Positions 16,210 through 26,102 of a stretch of DNA of 64,000 nt are shown piece after piece. Source of the DNA: Candidatus Kuenenia hertensis (GTDB lineage Bacteria; Planctomycetota; Brocadiia; Brocadiales; Brocadiaceae); contig SOET01000024.1 of the NCBI GenBank assembly GCA_021646465.1, positions 1-64,000 on the forward strand, given 5' to 3'. Position numbers and translations under genes: made by a program. The notes under the pieces were generated by a model. That model was given only the letters and a program-made list of their open reading frames with translations. It did no database searches and was not told the DNA's origin. Position 1 is the stretch's first letter. Each line of letters begins with the position of its first letter.

Positions 16210-17882
16210 TATTGTAAGGGCCGTTCTATCATTTTTATTTCATTTGTTTCGATATCATAGACTGAATTAACATACTTCAGCCAGTGTTCATCATCTTTTT
16301 GGGGATAATCCCATCTGGTTTGATAACACGCCCATCGTGTCTCTTTTCGGTACATGAGATGTTCCACCAATGTCCTGGCAACATCAATTCTGTCAATACA
16401 TTCCAACGCTTCCACCAGGTTGTAATTATCTACAGCCATTACTTCATTTGTATGTTTGTGTAAGCATTGCAACAATTGCCGCGCTTCCAATAATCTGTTT
16501 TCATGCAACATATAATTAAAGGAAATCCCGCCGGCATATTCATCCATAATTTTTTGAAGCCGTTCTCTCGCATCCAATGGCGTTATCCCGATAGTCCGGT
16601 TTAATATGCCGGATAACCTGGATTTTTCCTTTTCAATAATAGCTCCATCAATATCGGTTGTCGATGTATCATCAATATCATTCAGCGCCGTTGATGCCGC
16701 AATTGCACCTTCAACCCAACATCCGCTGACATATTTTTTCGGAGCGCCACCCGCAGATTCACCGGCAGCATAAAGTCCTGGAATGGTGGTTCTTCTCTCC
16801 GTATCGACCCAATACCCTGCCTGGCAATGGCCACCCACAACATAAGGTTCCGTACCGCGTATTTCCACTGGTTTCTTACGCGGCCCCATACCGTTGCTTG
16901 CCCAAAGAAGAACTATTTGAGGATTCATATTCAAATAATCTTCTTTTAATTGTTTTTCTTCTTCATCGTTCAGGTTCGTTGTATCAAGGTAACACGGCCC
17001 ACGACACGCCTTCATTTCCTCCAATGTGGCAAAGAGTCTATATTGGGTCAAACATTTTCTTCCACCCAAATGCTGATAGTGACAGCCAAGGTAGTCTTCT
17101 CCGAGGGCATTTACCTGTTTTGAATAGACACCGACAGCAATGGTACCTGTAGGGGCATTGACATCCTTTACGCGCAAAGGGATAAACCTGTTCTCAAAAC
17201 TTGTCATTTCAGCGCCAATACGAATTCCCATGGCATACCCGGTTCCGGCATTCCAAGGACAATACCACATTAAATGCCGAGCCCCCCCGGTATTGATAGG
17301 TTTATATATTCCGGAAGCCCCTCCCGTAGAAACAATAACGGCTTTTGCCCTTATTACGTATAAGCAGTTATCTCTGACACCATAGCCAAAGGCCCCGCAT
17401 ACCTTTTTTCCATCATAAATGAAATTTGTCGCAACAACACGATTCAGCACCTTGGCGGTCGTTTTCATAACCGCTTCCGCAAGAATAGGCTTCAGCCGCT
17501 CGCCAAAAATACGAACACTGCGCGACCCCCTTTTTTTGTATGTACCATCATCATTTTTTTCGATGGGTAATCCTAACGCCTCAACTTCCTTAACCACTTC
17601 ATTTAATCTTTTCGCAATGGTGAGTACTAAATCTTTTCTTATAACTCCTTCAAACTCCCTATCTACAAAATCAACATACGATTCCGGGGTTTGTTCGGGA
17701 TGGATATACGCATTGATAGCATTGAGCCCCATTGCCAAACAACCGCTACGTTCAATATGCGCCTTTTCCATAACAACCACTTTGCAACGGGGTGATTTTT
17801 TATAAACTTGCAGTGCTGCAAAGCAGCCTGCAGCGCCACCTCCAATTATTAATATGTCTGTTTCTATGTACTTAATATCCAT
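16209..17882 (-). CDS. aprA: adenylylsulfate reductase alpha subunit
   Basis: AprA is the FAD subunit that reduces APS to sulfite and AMP, or runs in reverse in sulfide oxidisers. The N-terminal FAD motif is DILIIGGGAAGCFAALQ. GGASGIYKP, YCPWNAGTGYAMGIRIGAEM, GLYAAGESAGGAPKKYVSG and the C-terminal TRWACYQTRWDYP are APS reductase rather than fumarate reductase features. At 557 residues it is about 100 shorter than dissimilatory AprA, again pointing to the short, probably assimilatory, type. It is first in aprA-aprB-sat, with a promoter about 190 bp upstream. Confidence 0.88.
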   Translation of the reverse strand: MDIKYIETDILIIGGGAAGCFAALQVYKKSPRCKVVVMEKAHIERSGCLAMGLNAINAYIHPEQTPESYVDFVDREFEGVIRKDLVLTIAKRLNEVVKEVEALGLPIEKNDDGTYKKRGSRSVRIFGERLKPILAEAVMKTTAKVLNRVVATNFIYDGKKVCGAFGYGVRDNCLYVIRAKAVIVSTGGASGIYKPINTGGARHLMWYCPWNAGTGYAMGIRIGAEMTSFENRFIPLRVKDVNAPTGTIAVGVYSKQVNALGEDYLGCHYQHLGGRKCLTQYRLFATLEEMKACRGPCYLDTTNLNDEEEKQLKEDYLNMNPQIVLLWASNGMGPRKKPVEIRGTEPYVVGGHCQAGYWVDTERRTTIPGLYAAGESAGGAPKKYVSGCWVEGAIAASTALNDIDDTSTTDIDGAIIEKEKSRLSGILNRTIGITPLDARERLQKIMDEYAGGISFNYMLHENRLLEARQLLQCLHKHTNEVMAVDNYNLVEALECIDRIDVARTLVEHLMYRKETRWACYQTRWDYPQKDDEHWLKYVNSVYDIETNEIKMIERPLQ

Positions 17883-18311
17883 TAACGTAATACTTCCGGC
17901 GAAATCATTTTTGAAAACACCAATAACATCAGAATGAACCTGGAAGATTAAACGAGTATGGATATTGTAATCTACCGTTATTACCTGTAATTTCGATTGT
18001 TTTTCTGCAAAACTTTAATGAAATAAAGGTTCCAGAATTCATCTTTTTCTCAAAAAAGAAATTATTATGATACTTGTAATTTGTTAATATGTCAATTTTA
18101 AACGAACTTTCTCTTACTATAAGACCATTCCAAAAAATGAAATAATATTTCATATATTCTTAAGGTAAAGTAGTTAAAGGTATGTGTGTGAAATGTTTTG
18201 CAATTACGTAAACAGTGGGGTTTAATTTCACTAATTCGAGGAGTAGCCAACAATTTCGCTTTTTACTTGTAATCAGGAATTGGTGATAATTGGATTTTAT
18301 ACGTTCCTGAT
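17883..18311. other. 429-bp leader/intergenic region upstream of aprA
   Basis: The region holds a minus-strand promoter at 18067-18095 and a leader of roughly 180 nt. A minus-strand open frame of 74 codons at 17929-18153 has no family likeness and starts within the predicted promoter, so it is not called as a gene. The rest, towards the end of the flavodiiron gene, shows nothing recognisable. Confidence 0.5.
18067..18095 (-). promoter_or_regulatory. sigma-70-type promoter for aprA-aprB-sat
   Basis: TTGACA (18090-18095) and TATCAT (18067-18072) on the minus strand are spaced by 17 bases. Confidence 0.65.
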
Positions 18312-19499
18312 TTAGAAGCTGGTAAGTGATTTGGCAAAATCATATCCGTAGATTGAACATTTTTTCAAAATTTCTTCTGTGGGGCTAAAAATAATTTTCA
18401 GCGGCGGTTGTACTACATTCAACTTAAGACCTCTTAAACGATCTTCCATGAGTTTTGTTGCTTCTCCGCTCCATCCGTAAGTGCCGAATGTCGCGCACTT
18501 CTTGCCTTTAATGTTAAGACTAAATAAAATATTTATCATATCCCAAATAGGTTTTATTGCATCGCCATTCATCGTGGATGAACCAAACAATAACCCATCG
18601 GCTGATTCAATTTCGCACCTCATATATTCCGGACAAGCATTGGCAGCATCCACCAGCTTTGCCTCAGTACTCACTGTAGAAGCACCCTTTGCAATCGCTT
18701 CCGCCATTTTTTTTGTATTTCCATAAATAGATACATAGAAAATTAGTATTAGTTTTTTGCTTTGAGAGGGTTTTGGCGTACTCCAATCTTTATATGCTTT
18801 TATATATTTTTGCGGATTTGTTCTCAAAATAGGGCCATGGCTGGGGGCAATCATTTGTATGTCCAGTTGTTTAATCTTATCTAATGCTTCAAGTATTTTT
18901 TTCCTGAAGGGACCCATTATGTGTTCAAAATAATACCGAAAATCTTCAGAGAAGTCATCCACCCTGTCATCAAAAAGTCTTTCATCACAAAAATGGGTTG
19001 CGAATCCATCACAGGAAAACAGAATCGCATCTTCCTGCAAATAAGTAAACATGGTATCCGGCCAATGCCAAAACGGGGCATGAATAAACTGTAACTGTTT
19101 GTTGCCAAGGGAAACGCATTCTCCATCCTCAACCACTTTTCCGTTAAAACCCGAATGAAGAATATTTTTCAGAAACAAAGCGGCAGTCTTTGTTGATAAA
19201 ACCTGGGCATTTGTGGCTTGTTTTAATAAAAGCGCCAACGAACCGGTATGGTCCATTTCCGTGTGATTTACCACAACATAGCAAATATCTTTAAGATTTA
19301 TTAAGGATTGCAGCTTATCGAGATGTTCCTGTTTAAATTTTGCATGAACACCATCGATGATTGTTGGTTTGTCCGCCTGGATAAGATATGAATTATATGT
19401 GCTACCAAATTTGGTTTGAAAAACAATATCAAATGCTCTGAGCGTAGAGTTCAGGGCTCCCGCCCAATAAACATCATTTGTAAGCTGTAAAGTCTGCAT
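18312..19499 (-). CDS. A-type flavoprotein / flavodiiron protein
   Basis: The 395-residue protein has an N-terminal metallo-beta-lactamase-like domain with the diiron ligands HTEMDH (about residues 79-84), HAPFWHWPDT and SCDGFATH. A C-terminal flavodoxin domain starts at about residue 250 with VSIYGNTKKMAEAIA as the FMN phosphate loop. Flavodiiron proteins reduce O2 to water or NO to N2O in the cytoplasm of anaerobes. Either role would protect oxygen- or NO-sensitive metabolism here. It follows leuD by 42 bp and probably belongs to the htpX-leu operon. Confidence 0.9.
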   Translation of the reverse strand: MQTLQLTNDVYWAGALNSTLRAFDIVFQTKFGSTYNSYLIQADKPTIIDGVHAKFKQEHLDKLQSLINLKDICYVVVNHTEMDHTGSLALLLKQATNAQVLSTKTAALFLKNILHSGFNGKVVEDGECVSLGNKQLQFIHAPFWHWPDTMFTYLQEDAILFSCDGFATHFCDERLFDDRVDDFSEDFRYYFEHIMGPFRKKILEALDKIKQLDIQMIAPSHGPILRTNPQKYIKAYKDWSTPKPSQSKKLILIFYVSIYGNTKKMAEAIAKGASTVSTEAKLVDAANACPEYMRCEIESADGLLFGSSTMNGDAIKPIWDMINILFSLNIKGKKCATFGTYGWSGEATKLMEDRLRGLKLNVVQPPLKIIFSPTEEILKKCSIYGYDFAKSLTSF

Positions 19500-19541
19500 T
19501 TTTTTTTAATAGAAGAATTTTTTGGGAAATCGCTAATCTTA

Positions 19542-20027
19542 TTATTCTATTTTAGTTTTTACAAAATTCATTAACCCTCCGGATTGAATGATTTCCTGCA
19601 TTTCCTGTGGAAATGGTTCAAAGGTAAAACTCTTTTTCGAGGTATGGTTATAGATTTCACTCTTAGCCAAATTTACCTCTATCTCATCACCTTCCCCGAT
19701 TTCCTCTGCTGCTTCGGGACACTCAAAAATAAGCAAGCCAATATTAATGGCATTCCTGAAAAATATTCTGGCAAATGTTTTTGCGATGACGCATGAAATA
19801 CCGGCGGCTTTTATGGCAATCGGGGCATGTTCCCGCGAAGACCCACAACCAAAATTTTCTCCCGCAACAATAGCATCTCCAGCCCTCGCTTTCTTCATAA
19901 AATCAGGGTCAGCATCTTCCATGCAATGCTTTGCCAGTTCACTGGTGTCTGTCGTGTTCAAATACCGCGCCGGGATAATTTCATCGGTGTTAACATTATC
20001 GCCAAATTTCCAACATTTATTTTTCAT
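19542..20027 (-). CDS. leuD: 3-isopropylmalate dehydratase small subunit
   Basis: LeuD supplies the swivelling domain that completes the LeuC active site and isomerises 2- to 3-isopropylmalate in leucine synthesis. Key motifs are FGDNVNTDEIIPARYL and the substrate-binding loop NFGCGSSREHAP, followed by KTFARIFFRNAINIGL. The 161-residue length is that of the archaeal/thermophile-type small subunit. It is separated from leuC by a 4.3 kb activase gene, which is unusual. Confidence 0.92.
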   Translation of the reverse strand: MKNKCWKFGDNVNTDEIIPARYLNTTDTSELAKHCMEDADPDFMKKARAGDAIVAGENFGCGSSREHAPIAIKAAGISCVIAKTFARIFFRNAINIGLLIFECPEAAEEIGEGDEIEVNLAKSEIYNHTSKKSFTFEPFPQEMQEIIQSGGLMNFVKTKIE

Positions 20028-20092
20028 TTATTTTTCATCTCATTTAAATGAATGGTACCTGATTCCATACACTATATTAACTTAAATCTTTC

Positions 20093-23000
20093 TTAACCTG
20101 CTTTTGCATAAGACTTTGAAACTGATTGTGATGAATGCGGGTATTTTTTTACATTTTCTTTTTTACGATTCAACCGGCCTTCCATTCTTTGATATGCCTG
20201 GTGCATAAACGCTTCCAGGCGCGTTTCTTCATTTGTTTGCTCCTGGCCGTCAAAAGATAATTTCAGGCAGGGAATTCCGTTATATTCCTTTTGAAATCGC
20301 TCAAGCACACCATTTACGACAGTTCCCGGCATACAATGAAACGGAAGTACGTTTATAATACCGTCGAACCCTTCTTCTACATATTCAATTGCTTTTCCCA
20401 AACTCAGCACCGGATCTCCTTTATAAGAGGCATCAATGTATTTTTTCCCTCTCTTTATAAGATCCTTAATTGTTGTATCCTTGTAGAAATGGGTTATTCT
20501 GCCTTTAAACACATTTGTAAGTTTATGCGCATCATACCGTTGAACAATATCAGAAATAAATTCGCCAAAATATCCCTTATAATCTTTTTCGTTAAGACAT
20601 GATTCCCTGCGGCAATGTGCAATATAGTTAATCCATTCTCCGAATGGCGGATTATAGACCTCCCCATTGAGCCTTTCCACACTTTTGATGAGGAAATTGT
20701 TTGCAAAATCATTGAGGCGTACATAATTTTCCCCAATAAGACCGATCAATGGCCGCGGTTTACTCCTGTCTACCTTTATATTTGCAAATTCGTTTTTTGC
20801 TTCTTTGGCAATATCAAGCAGACTCATACTTTTTTCAAGAGCAGCTACTGCTTTTCTCAGGCAATTCTCATATATTGCGTCGGTTTCACCCTTATTTACC
20901 TCATACGGCCTTGTTTCCCTTTGCAATTTCTGCATGAGATCAACAAAAACAATACCATTCCACGCAAGTTTTCTGAATCTTGTCCCCAACCCTTTGGTAT
21001 CTTCCTCATAATTTTCTCCCTGGTCCAGGGTATATAAGGGAACATTTGTAAGCCCAAGATCATCCAGCACCATACGTTGAAATTTATTATACTGCCCGAA
21101 CCTGCAAGGACCGGACGCGGTTGCCATCAGGAAGGCGCTTGCTTCAGGATCAAAATCAGGCGCCATTGATTTTTTTATTATGTCGCCCGTTGTAAGTATC
21201 GCGGGATAACATTCTTTGCCTGATGTATACTTTCTTCCGATATCGACTGAATTTCCGTCAGCCATGGGCAACGCTTCGGCCGGCATACCATTAGCTCTCA
21301 TGGCAGCAGCTACCATTCTGCCATGATCACACATATGCGGAATATAAAGGGTTCGCCTTTTTCGCGTGGTAATTTGCCGTGTAGACATCTCTACCTGCTG
21401 CTTCCTGATTTTCGGTACAGGTTTAACGTTTTTAAGACTATCAATAAACGCCTCGCAACGGGTTATAGCGCCTACATCCGCGCTGTGTTCATCTATTTCT
21501 ATTGTTAAACAAGGTTTCCCCGCCAGTTCCTTATAGAAAAATTTGGTAATGAATGAATCAGGTCCGCAGCCGAAGTTTGTTATATATAAAGGATAAAGTC
21601 TCTTATCTTTCGCTATCAATCTTGCAGCAGCAAGAAACCTTTGTCCGGTTTTCCAGTACATATTAGGATAGTCATGCGATACTTCTTCAATGTCCAGCGT
21701 CAGATAGTCAAGCGGTATCACCAACACTCCCAGATCGCGCAATTTTTCAGGAAGCCCCAGATTCATTCCCGTATCACAGCCATTGTATGATCTGCTAATC
21801 AGAATAAACACTTTTTCATCTTCCGCAATGTTATCTAAAATTTCCTTTCCTCGCGTCTCTAAATTCCTGGTAAAAGTGTTTTGAACCTCAAACGCCGCAT
21901 CAATTGCCTTCTCTACAATGCCTCCGGTTACGCCGACATCCTTTGCAATTTTATGGAGTGTTTTCACCAGAAATTCTTTTCCGTATTCAAAATGAATCAC
22001 GGGCGATAGTGTCTTGAATCCGCGTTTATCCAAATCGATACCAGAACGCACAAGATATGGTATACATTGAACATAGGGACATGCATATGAATGGGTAAGT
22101 TTCTTGCTGACGTGCGTTAAATTAATAACACTGGGTAAAAATAAATAATCAATTTCCCTTTCCAGCATATCAATAACGTGTCCATGAGCAACCTTAATAG
22201 GGAAACACGTTTCAGCCGTAATAACCTCAACGCCGTTATAAATGATATCTTTGTTTGTATCACGGGAAGTAATCACCTCGAAACCCATTTCGGTAAAAAA
22301 CGCTTTCCACACTGGAAACAAATCGTAAAAAGTGGAAACCTGAGGTATTCCTATTTTTTTTCCGATTGGTTTGTCAGGTTTATTTTTTGAATAAGTATTA
22401 AAGAGAGCCTGTTTTCTTTCATTGAAAAGCCTTGGCAAGTGCTTTCCTTTTTTCGAGGTCCTTTCGTCATCAAATTTTCCGCACCGGCTTCCATAATGAA
22501 GCGGGTCTTCCCCTTCGATGCTGACCTTTCTTATTTCGCAAATATTTGAGCAATCTTTGCAAACAAAAGAGGAAAGTTCGTATCGTTTATGCCTGAGATC
22601 AAACCCCTTAAACCGTGACTTCTCCCAGGTTTTCTCTTCCATTGCAATAATGGCAGAACCAATTGCCCCCATAATATCATGGTGCGGAGGAACAATTACC
22701 TTCTTCCCCGTTATTTTTTCAAATGCAGACTTTACTCCACGGTTCGCTGCCACCCCTCCCTGAAAGAAAATGGTATCTCCAATAGGACGGTCTTCAACAA
22801 CCCTGTTTATGAAGTTCAACACGACGGAATAACTCAAACCGGCAAGCAGGTCTTCCTTAGAAGTACCTCTTTGCTGATGATGATTTAAATCCGATTCCAT
22901 AAATACAGTACATCTCTCACCGAGGTGGGATGGACAGCATGATGAAAGAGCACGGTCGTTAAATTCCTTTTTTATGTTCACATTAAGTTTCTCTGCCTGT

Positions 23001-24364
23001 TCTTCCAGGAAAGATCCGGTTCCCGCTGCGCACACCTTATTCATGGCAAAATCCACAACTGCGCCATTTTCCAGGCGTACAAATTTTGAATCCTGCCCGC
23101 CGATTTCAAAGATCGTATCAACTCCTTTATTTACAGTTGCCGCTGCGGTAGCATGTGCGGTAATTTCATTTTTCGCGATATCCGCGCCAATGAAATCTCC
23201 CGTTAAATAACGCCCGGAACCTGTTGTACCTGCTCCATGTATAACAACCTTATCCCCCACCTCTTGCCCCACTTCATATAAACCCTGTTTTACCGCCTCA
23301 AGCGGTCTGCCAGCAGTCATAAGATAGCGCCTCGCCAGGACATTTTTATGCTTGTCGATGACGACAACATTCGTACTGATAGAACCCACATCGATTCCAA
23401 CATATGCTTCAACCTTCTCGCCTTCGGCAATATGATGTGTCTGGTTAATAATTTTATAATTATCCGAGCGAAGGGGTTCAAGGTTCGACGCTTTTGAACT
23501 GCGGTTTTTTAAATACTCTTCTATTGCTTTTAAACCGCGGAACGGAGATGGTATCTCCTTATCTATCAGGGTAAATACTGAACCAATCGCACCCATTACC
23601 TTATAGTAATTTGGAATAATCAGTTCGCCAGGCTTTAGCTCTAATATATCTTCAAATGCCTTCACCATACCTGCATTTGCAACAACACCTCCCTGAAAGA
23701 CGATGGGTTTCAGAAATTCCTTTCCCTTGCCAATGTTGCTTTTGAAATTTCTCGCCATTGCGTAACAAAGCCCTGCAACGATATCGTAAACAGGGGTACC
23801 CTCTTGTTGCAAATGTATCATATCTGTTTTGGCAAATACGCTGCAACGTCCGGCAATTCGCGGAGGATTTTTTGATTTTAATGCAAGTTCACCAAATTCC
23901 TGCTCTATGGATATTCCCAATCTTGTTGCCTGCTGGTCTAAAAAGGAACCGGTACCGGCTGCACACATTGTATTCATTGAAAAATCGGATACCTTCGTTT
24001 GCCCGGTCGTCTCGTCGTGCTCAATAAGCATTAACTTTGAATCTTCCCCGCCAATTTCAATAATGGTACGAACTTCAGGATGTAATGTTGTGGCAGCCTT
24101 ACTGTGCGCAACAACTTCATTTACAAAGGCAATGCCCATTAAGTCAGCTATTAATTTCCCGCCCGTTCCGGTAATTGCAATGCCATCAATATCGTCCATA
24201 TGGGTTCTGTTGAGCAAATCTCTTATTACAAGGAGAAATGTTTCAACCGGCTGACCATGAGAACGAATATAATGATTTTCTAAGATTTCCTTTTTATCAT
24301 TAATTAAAACTGCTTTTACACTAACAGAACCAATATCTGCACCTATATACTTTTTTTGGTACAT
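20093..24364 (-). CDS. giant acyl-CoA dehydratase activase (two ASKHA domains plus HgdB-like part)
   Basis: The 1423-residue cytoplasmic protein has four parts. Residues about 1-285 and 315-585 are two BadF/BadG/BcrA/BcrD-type ATPase domains, each with GxDxGS at its start, EIGG(E/Q)DSK, CAAGTGSF (whose Cys ligates the bridging 4Fe-4S cluster) and (G/E)RC(S/T)VF. A DUF2229 domain follows at about 690-920, then an HgdB-like C-terminal half. Such activators use ATP to push one electron into radical 2-hydroxyacyl-CoA dehydratases or benzoyl-CoA-type reductases. No dehydratase subunits are nearby. The gene lies between leuC (19 bp away) and leuD (65 bp), so all three are probably co-transcribed. 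Its true substrate is unknown. Confidence 0.85.
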   Translation of the reverse strand: MYQKKYIGADIGSVSVKAVLINDKKEILENHYIRSHGQPVETFLLVIRDLLNRTHMDDIDGIAITGTGGKLIADLMGIAFVNEVVAHSKAATTLHPEVRTIIEIGGEDSKLMLIEHDETTGQTKVSDFSMNTMCAAGTGSFLDQQATRLGISIEQEFGELALKSKNPPRIAGRCSVFAKTDMIHLQQEGTPVYDIVAGLCYAMARNFKSNIGKGKEFLKPIVFQGGVVANAGMVKAFEDILELKPGELIIPNYYKVMGAIGSVFTLIDKEIPSPFRGLKAIEEYLKNRSSKASNLEPLRSDNYKIINQTHHIAEGEKVEAYVGIDVGSISTNVVVIDKHKNVLARRYLMTAGRPLEAVKQGLYEVGQEVGDKVVIHGAGTTGSGRYLTGDFIGADIAKNEITAHATAAATVNKGVDTIFEIGGQDSKFVRLENGAVVDFAMNKVCAAGTGSFLEEQAEKLNVNIKKEFNDRALSSCCPSHLGERCTVFMESDLNHHQQRGTSKEDLLAGLSYSVVLNFINRVVEDRPIGDTIFFQGGVAANRGVKSAFEKITGKKVIVPPHHDIMGAIGSAIIAMEEKTWEKSRFKGFDLRHKRYELSSFVCKDCSNICEIRKVSIEGEDPLHYGSRCGKFDDERTSKKGKHLPRLFNERKQALFNTYSKNKPDKPIGKKIGIPQVSTFYDLFPVWKAFFTEMGFEVITSRDTNKDIIYNGVEVITAETCFPIKVAHGHVIDMLEREIDYLFLPSVINLTHVSKKLTHSYACPYVQCIPYLVRSGIDLDKRGFKTLSPVIHFEYGKEFLVKTLHKIAKDVGVTGGIVEKAIDAAFEVQNTFTRNLETRGKEILDNIAEDEKVFILISRSYNGCDTGMNLGLPEKLRDLGVLVIPLDYLTLDIEEVSHDYPNMYWKTGQRFLAAARLIAKDKRLYPLYITNFGCGPDSFITKFFYKELAGKPCLTIEIDEHSADVGAITRCEAFIDSLKNVKPVPKIRKQQVEMSTRQITTRKRRTLYIPHMCDHGRMVAAAMRANGMPAEALPMADGNSVDIGRKYTSGKECYPAILTTGDIIKKSMAPDFDPEASAFLMATASGPCRFGQYNKFQRMVLDDLGLTNVPLYTLDQGENYEEDTKGLGTRFRKLAWNGIVFVDLMQKLQRETRPYEVNKGETDAIYENCLRKAVAALEKSMSLLDIAKEAKNEFANIKVDRSKPRPLIGLIGENYVRLNDFANNFLIKSVERLNGEVYNPPFGEWINYIAHCRRESCLNEKDYKGYFGEFISDIVQRYDAHKLTNVFKGRITHFYKDTTIKDLIKRGKKYIDASYKGDPVLSLGKAIEYVEEGFDGIINVLPFHCMPGTVVNGVLERFQKEYNGIPCLKLSFDGQEQTNEETRLEAFMHQAYQRMEGRLNRKKENVKKYPHSSQSVSKSYAKAG

Positions 24365-24383
24365 ACTTTATTTGTTCCCTTCA

Positions 24384-25649
24384 TCAATTTATTATTTCAT
24401 TCGGTGGTGTTATTTTACCTGTAATAGCGGATGCGGCGGCGACCGCAGGACTGCAAAGATATATTTCACTCTTCGGATGCCCCATACGGCCTACGAAATT
24501 ACGGTTTGTCGTAGTGAGAGCCCTTTCACCTTCTGCAAGTATTCCCATGTGTCCGCCAAGGCAGGGGCCGCATGTCGGGGTAGAGACAACCGCTTCTGCA
24601 TCGATAAATATTTCGATAAGCCCTTCTTTCAATGCCTGTTTATATATATCCTGTGTTGCAGGAATAATAATTAACCGGATAGAAGGATGGACCTTTTTCC
24701 CTTTTAATATTTTTGCCGCTATACGCAAATCTGATATTCTACCGTTCGTACACGATCCAATAACTACCTGGTCTATTTTAATCCCGCAAACATCATCAAC
24801 GGGTTTTGTATTTTCGGGTAAACTGGGAAGGGCTACTTGCGGAGAAATTTCCTCGGCGTTGAATTCATATATTTTGGAATAGTTACAGTCAGGGTCGCTG
24901 TGGTATGTCACATATTCTTTTTTTACTCTTCCGTTCACGTAAGCTTCCGTAATTTTATCAGGAGCGATAATTCCGCTTTTCGCTCCGGCTTCAATTGCCA
25001 TATTGCAGATGGCGAAGCGGTCATCCATTGACAAATCTGAAATAGCGCTTCCTGTAAATTCCATTGCTTTATAAAGCGCCCCGTCAACGCCAATTTTCCC
25101 AATGGTATATAATATAAAATCCTTGCCCGACGTCCAGCTTTTTGCTTTACCATGAAAAACAAACTTGACCGATTCAGGTACCTTAAGCCAGACCTTGCCT
25201 GTAGCAAAACATGCAGCCAGGTCTGTACTGCCCACGCCGGTTGAAAATGCTCCGAGGGCTCCATACGTACATGTATGTGAGTCTGCCCCAATTACTACTT
25301 CGCCGGGAGCAACGATTCCCTGTTCCGGGAGCAAAGCATGTTCAATACCCATGCGGCCAATCTCAAAGTAATATTTCAGATGGTGTTTTTCCGCAAACAC
25401 ACGGAGGGATTTTGATTGTTGGGCGGATTTAATGTCCTTATTCGGCGTGAAATGATCGGGAACTAAAACAATTTTTTCAGGATCAAAAACTTTTTTAATT
25501 CCTGCCTTTTCGAACTCTTCAATAGCAATGGGAGCAGTGATATCGTTCCCCAGGCAAATATCCACATTTGCATAAACGAACTGCCCGGGTCGTACATCCC
25601 GGACACCACAGTGTGCTGCGATGATCTTCTCTGTTATTGTCATTCCCAT
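24384..25649 (-). CDS. leuC: 3-isopropylmalate dehydratase large subunit
   Basis: LeuC is the aconitase-family subunit carrying the 4Fe-4S cluster. The cluster cysteines lie in [14 protein letters not shown] and [14 protein letters not shown], and [23 protein letters not shown] is the substrate-side motif. At about 420 residues it is the shorter prokaryotic/archaeal-type large subunit, which can also act on related malates such as homoaconitate. MGMTITEK is the family-like N-terminus, hence the ATG at 25649. A TTG at 25670 with a better upstream GGAAGG is an alternative. The gene precedes the giant activase by 19 bp. Confidence 0.92.
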   Translation of the reverse strand: MGMTITEKIIAAHCGVRDVRPGQFVYANVDICLGNDITAPIAIEEFEKAGIKKVFDPEKIVLVPDHFTPNKDIKSAQQSKSLRVFAEKHHLKYYFEIGRMGIEHALLPEQGIVAPGEVVIGADSHTCTYGALGAFSTGVGSTDLAACFATGKVWLKVPESVKFVFHGKAKSWTSGKDFILYTIGKIGVDGALYKAMEFTGSAISDLSMDDRFAICNMAIEAGAKSGIIAPDKITEAYVNGRVKKEYVTYHSDPDCNYSKIYEFNAEEISPQVALPSLPENTKPVDDVCGIKIDQVVIGSCTNGRISDLRIAAKILKGKKVHPSIRLIIIPATQDIYKQALKEGLIEIFIDAEAVVSTPTCGPCLGGHMGILAEGERALTTTNRNFVGRMGHPKSEIYLCSPAVAAASAITGKITPPNEIIN

Positions 25650-25728
25650 AAATTGTACTCTGCATGGCAATACTTCCTTCCATCTTCTCTTACTAAAGGA
25701 AGTGGTTTTTTATAAGTTATTAAAAAAG

Positions 25729-26043
25729 CTAATTTTCTGAGAAACGCGTTCTATTCCATGATTTTAAAAACAAGGGATCTTGCAGATATTTCTTATGGCA
25801 CTTGTGACATAAATCAAAACGAAACGTTTTATATTCTTCGTCATCTTTATCTTCTTCTGCGTCTTCCCCCTCCGACCGGTCATTTTCTTCGTCATCGTCT
25901 TCCATTTCCCAAAGCTCTTCATCCAAATCATCATCTGTATCTATTGTATCGCAAGTTGAATAAACTTCAATCTTTACGACATAACGTATATCTTCACCCG
26001 CAAGTAAAGGTTTCCCACACATATCACATGTATAGTGCACCAT
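25729..26043 (-). CDS. small zinc-ribbon protein with acidic insert
   Basis: The 104-residue protein starts YTCDMCGKPL and ends with DLCHKCHKKYL, so two CxxC knuckles probably hold one zinc. Between them is a strongly acidic stretch (about residues 35-72, almost all D and E). I do not recognise a named family. Similar small two-knuckle proteins often bind nucleic acids or partner proteins. GGAGGAA lies five bases before the ATG. It lies between htpX and leuC with gaps of about 60 bp, so it is likely part of that transcript. Confidence 0.7.
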   Translation of the reverse strand: MVHYTCDMCGKPLLAGEDIRYVVKIEVYSTCDTIDTDDDLDEELWEMEDDDEENDRSEGEDAEEDKDDEEYKTFRFDLCHKCHKKYLQDPLFLKSWNRTRFSEN

Positions 26044-26102
26044 CTACGTTCCTCCAAAGAAAAAAAATCATTTTACTAAAGTTAAGTTATTTGTAATACA
26101 AT

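Noticed and set aside
17929-18153. 74-codon minus-strand frame upstream of aprA
   Set aside because: It overlaps the predicted aprA promoter, is rich in F, Y and N with no family pattern, and has no ribosome site.
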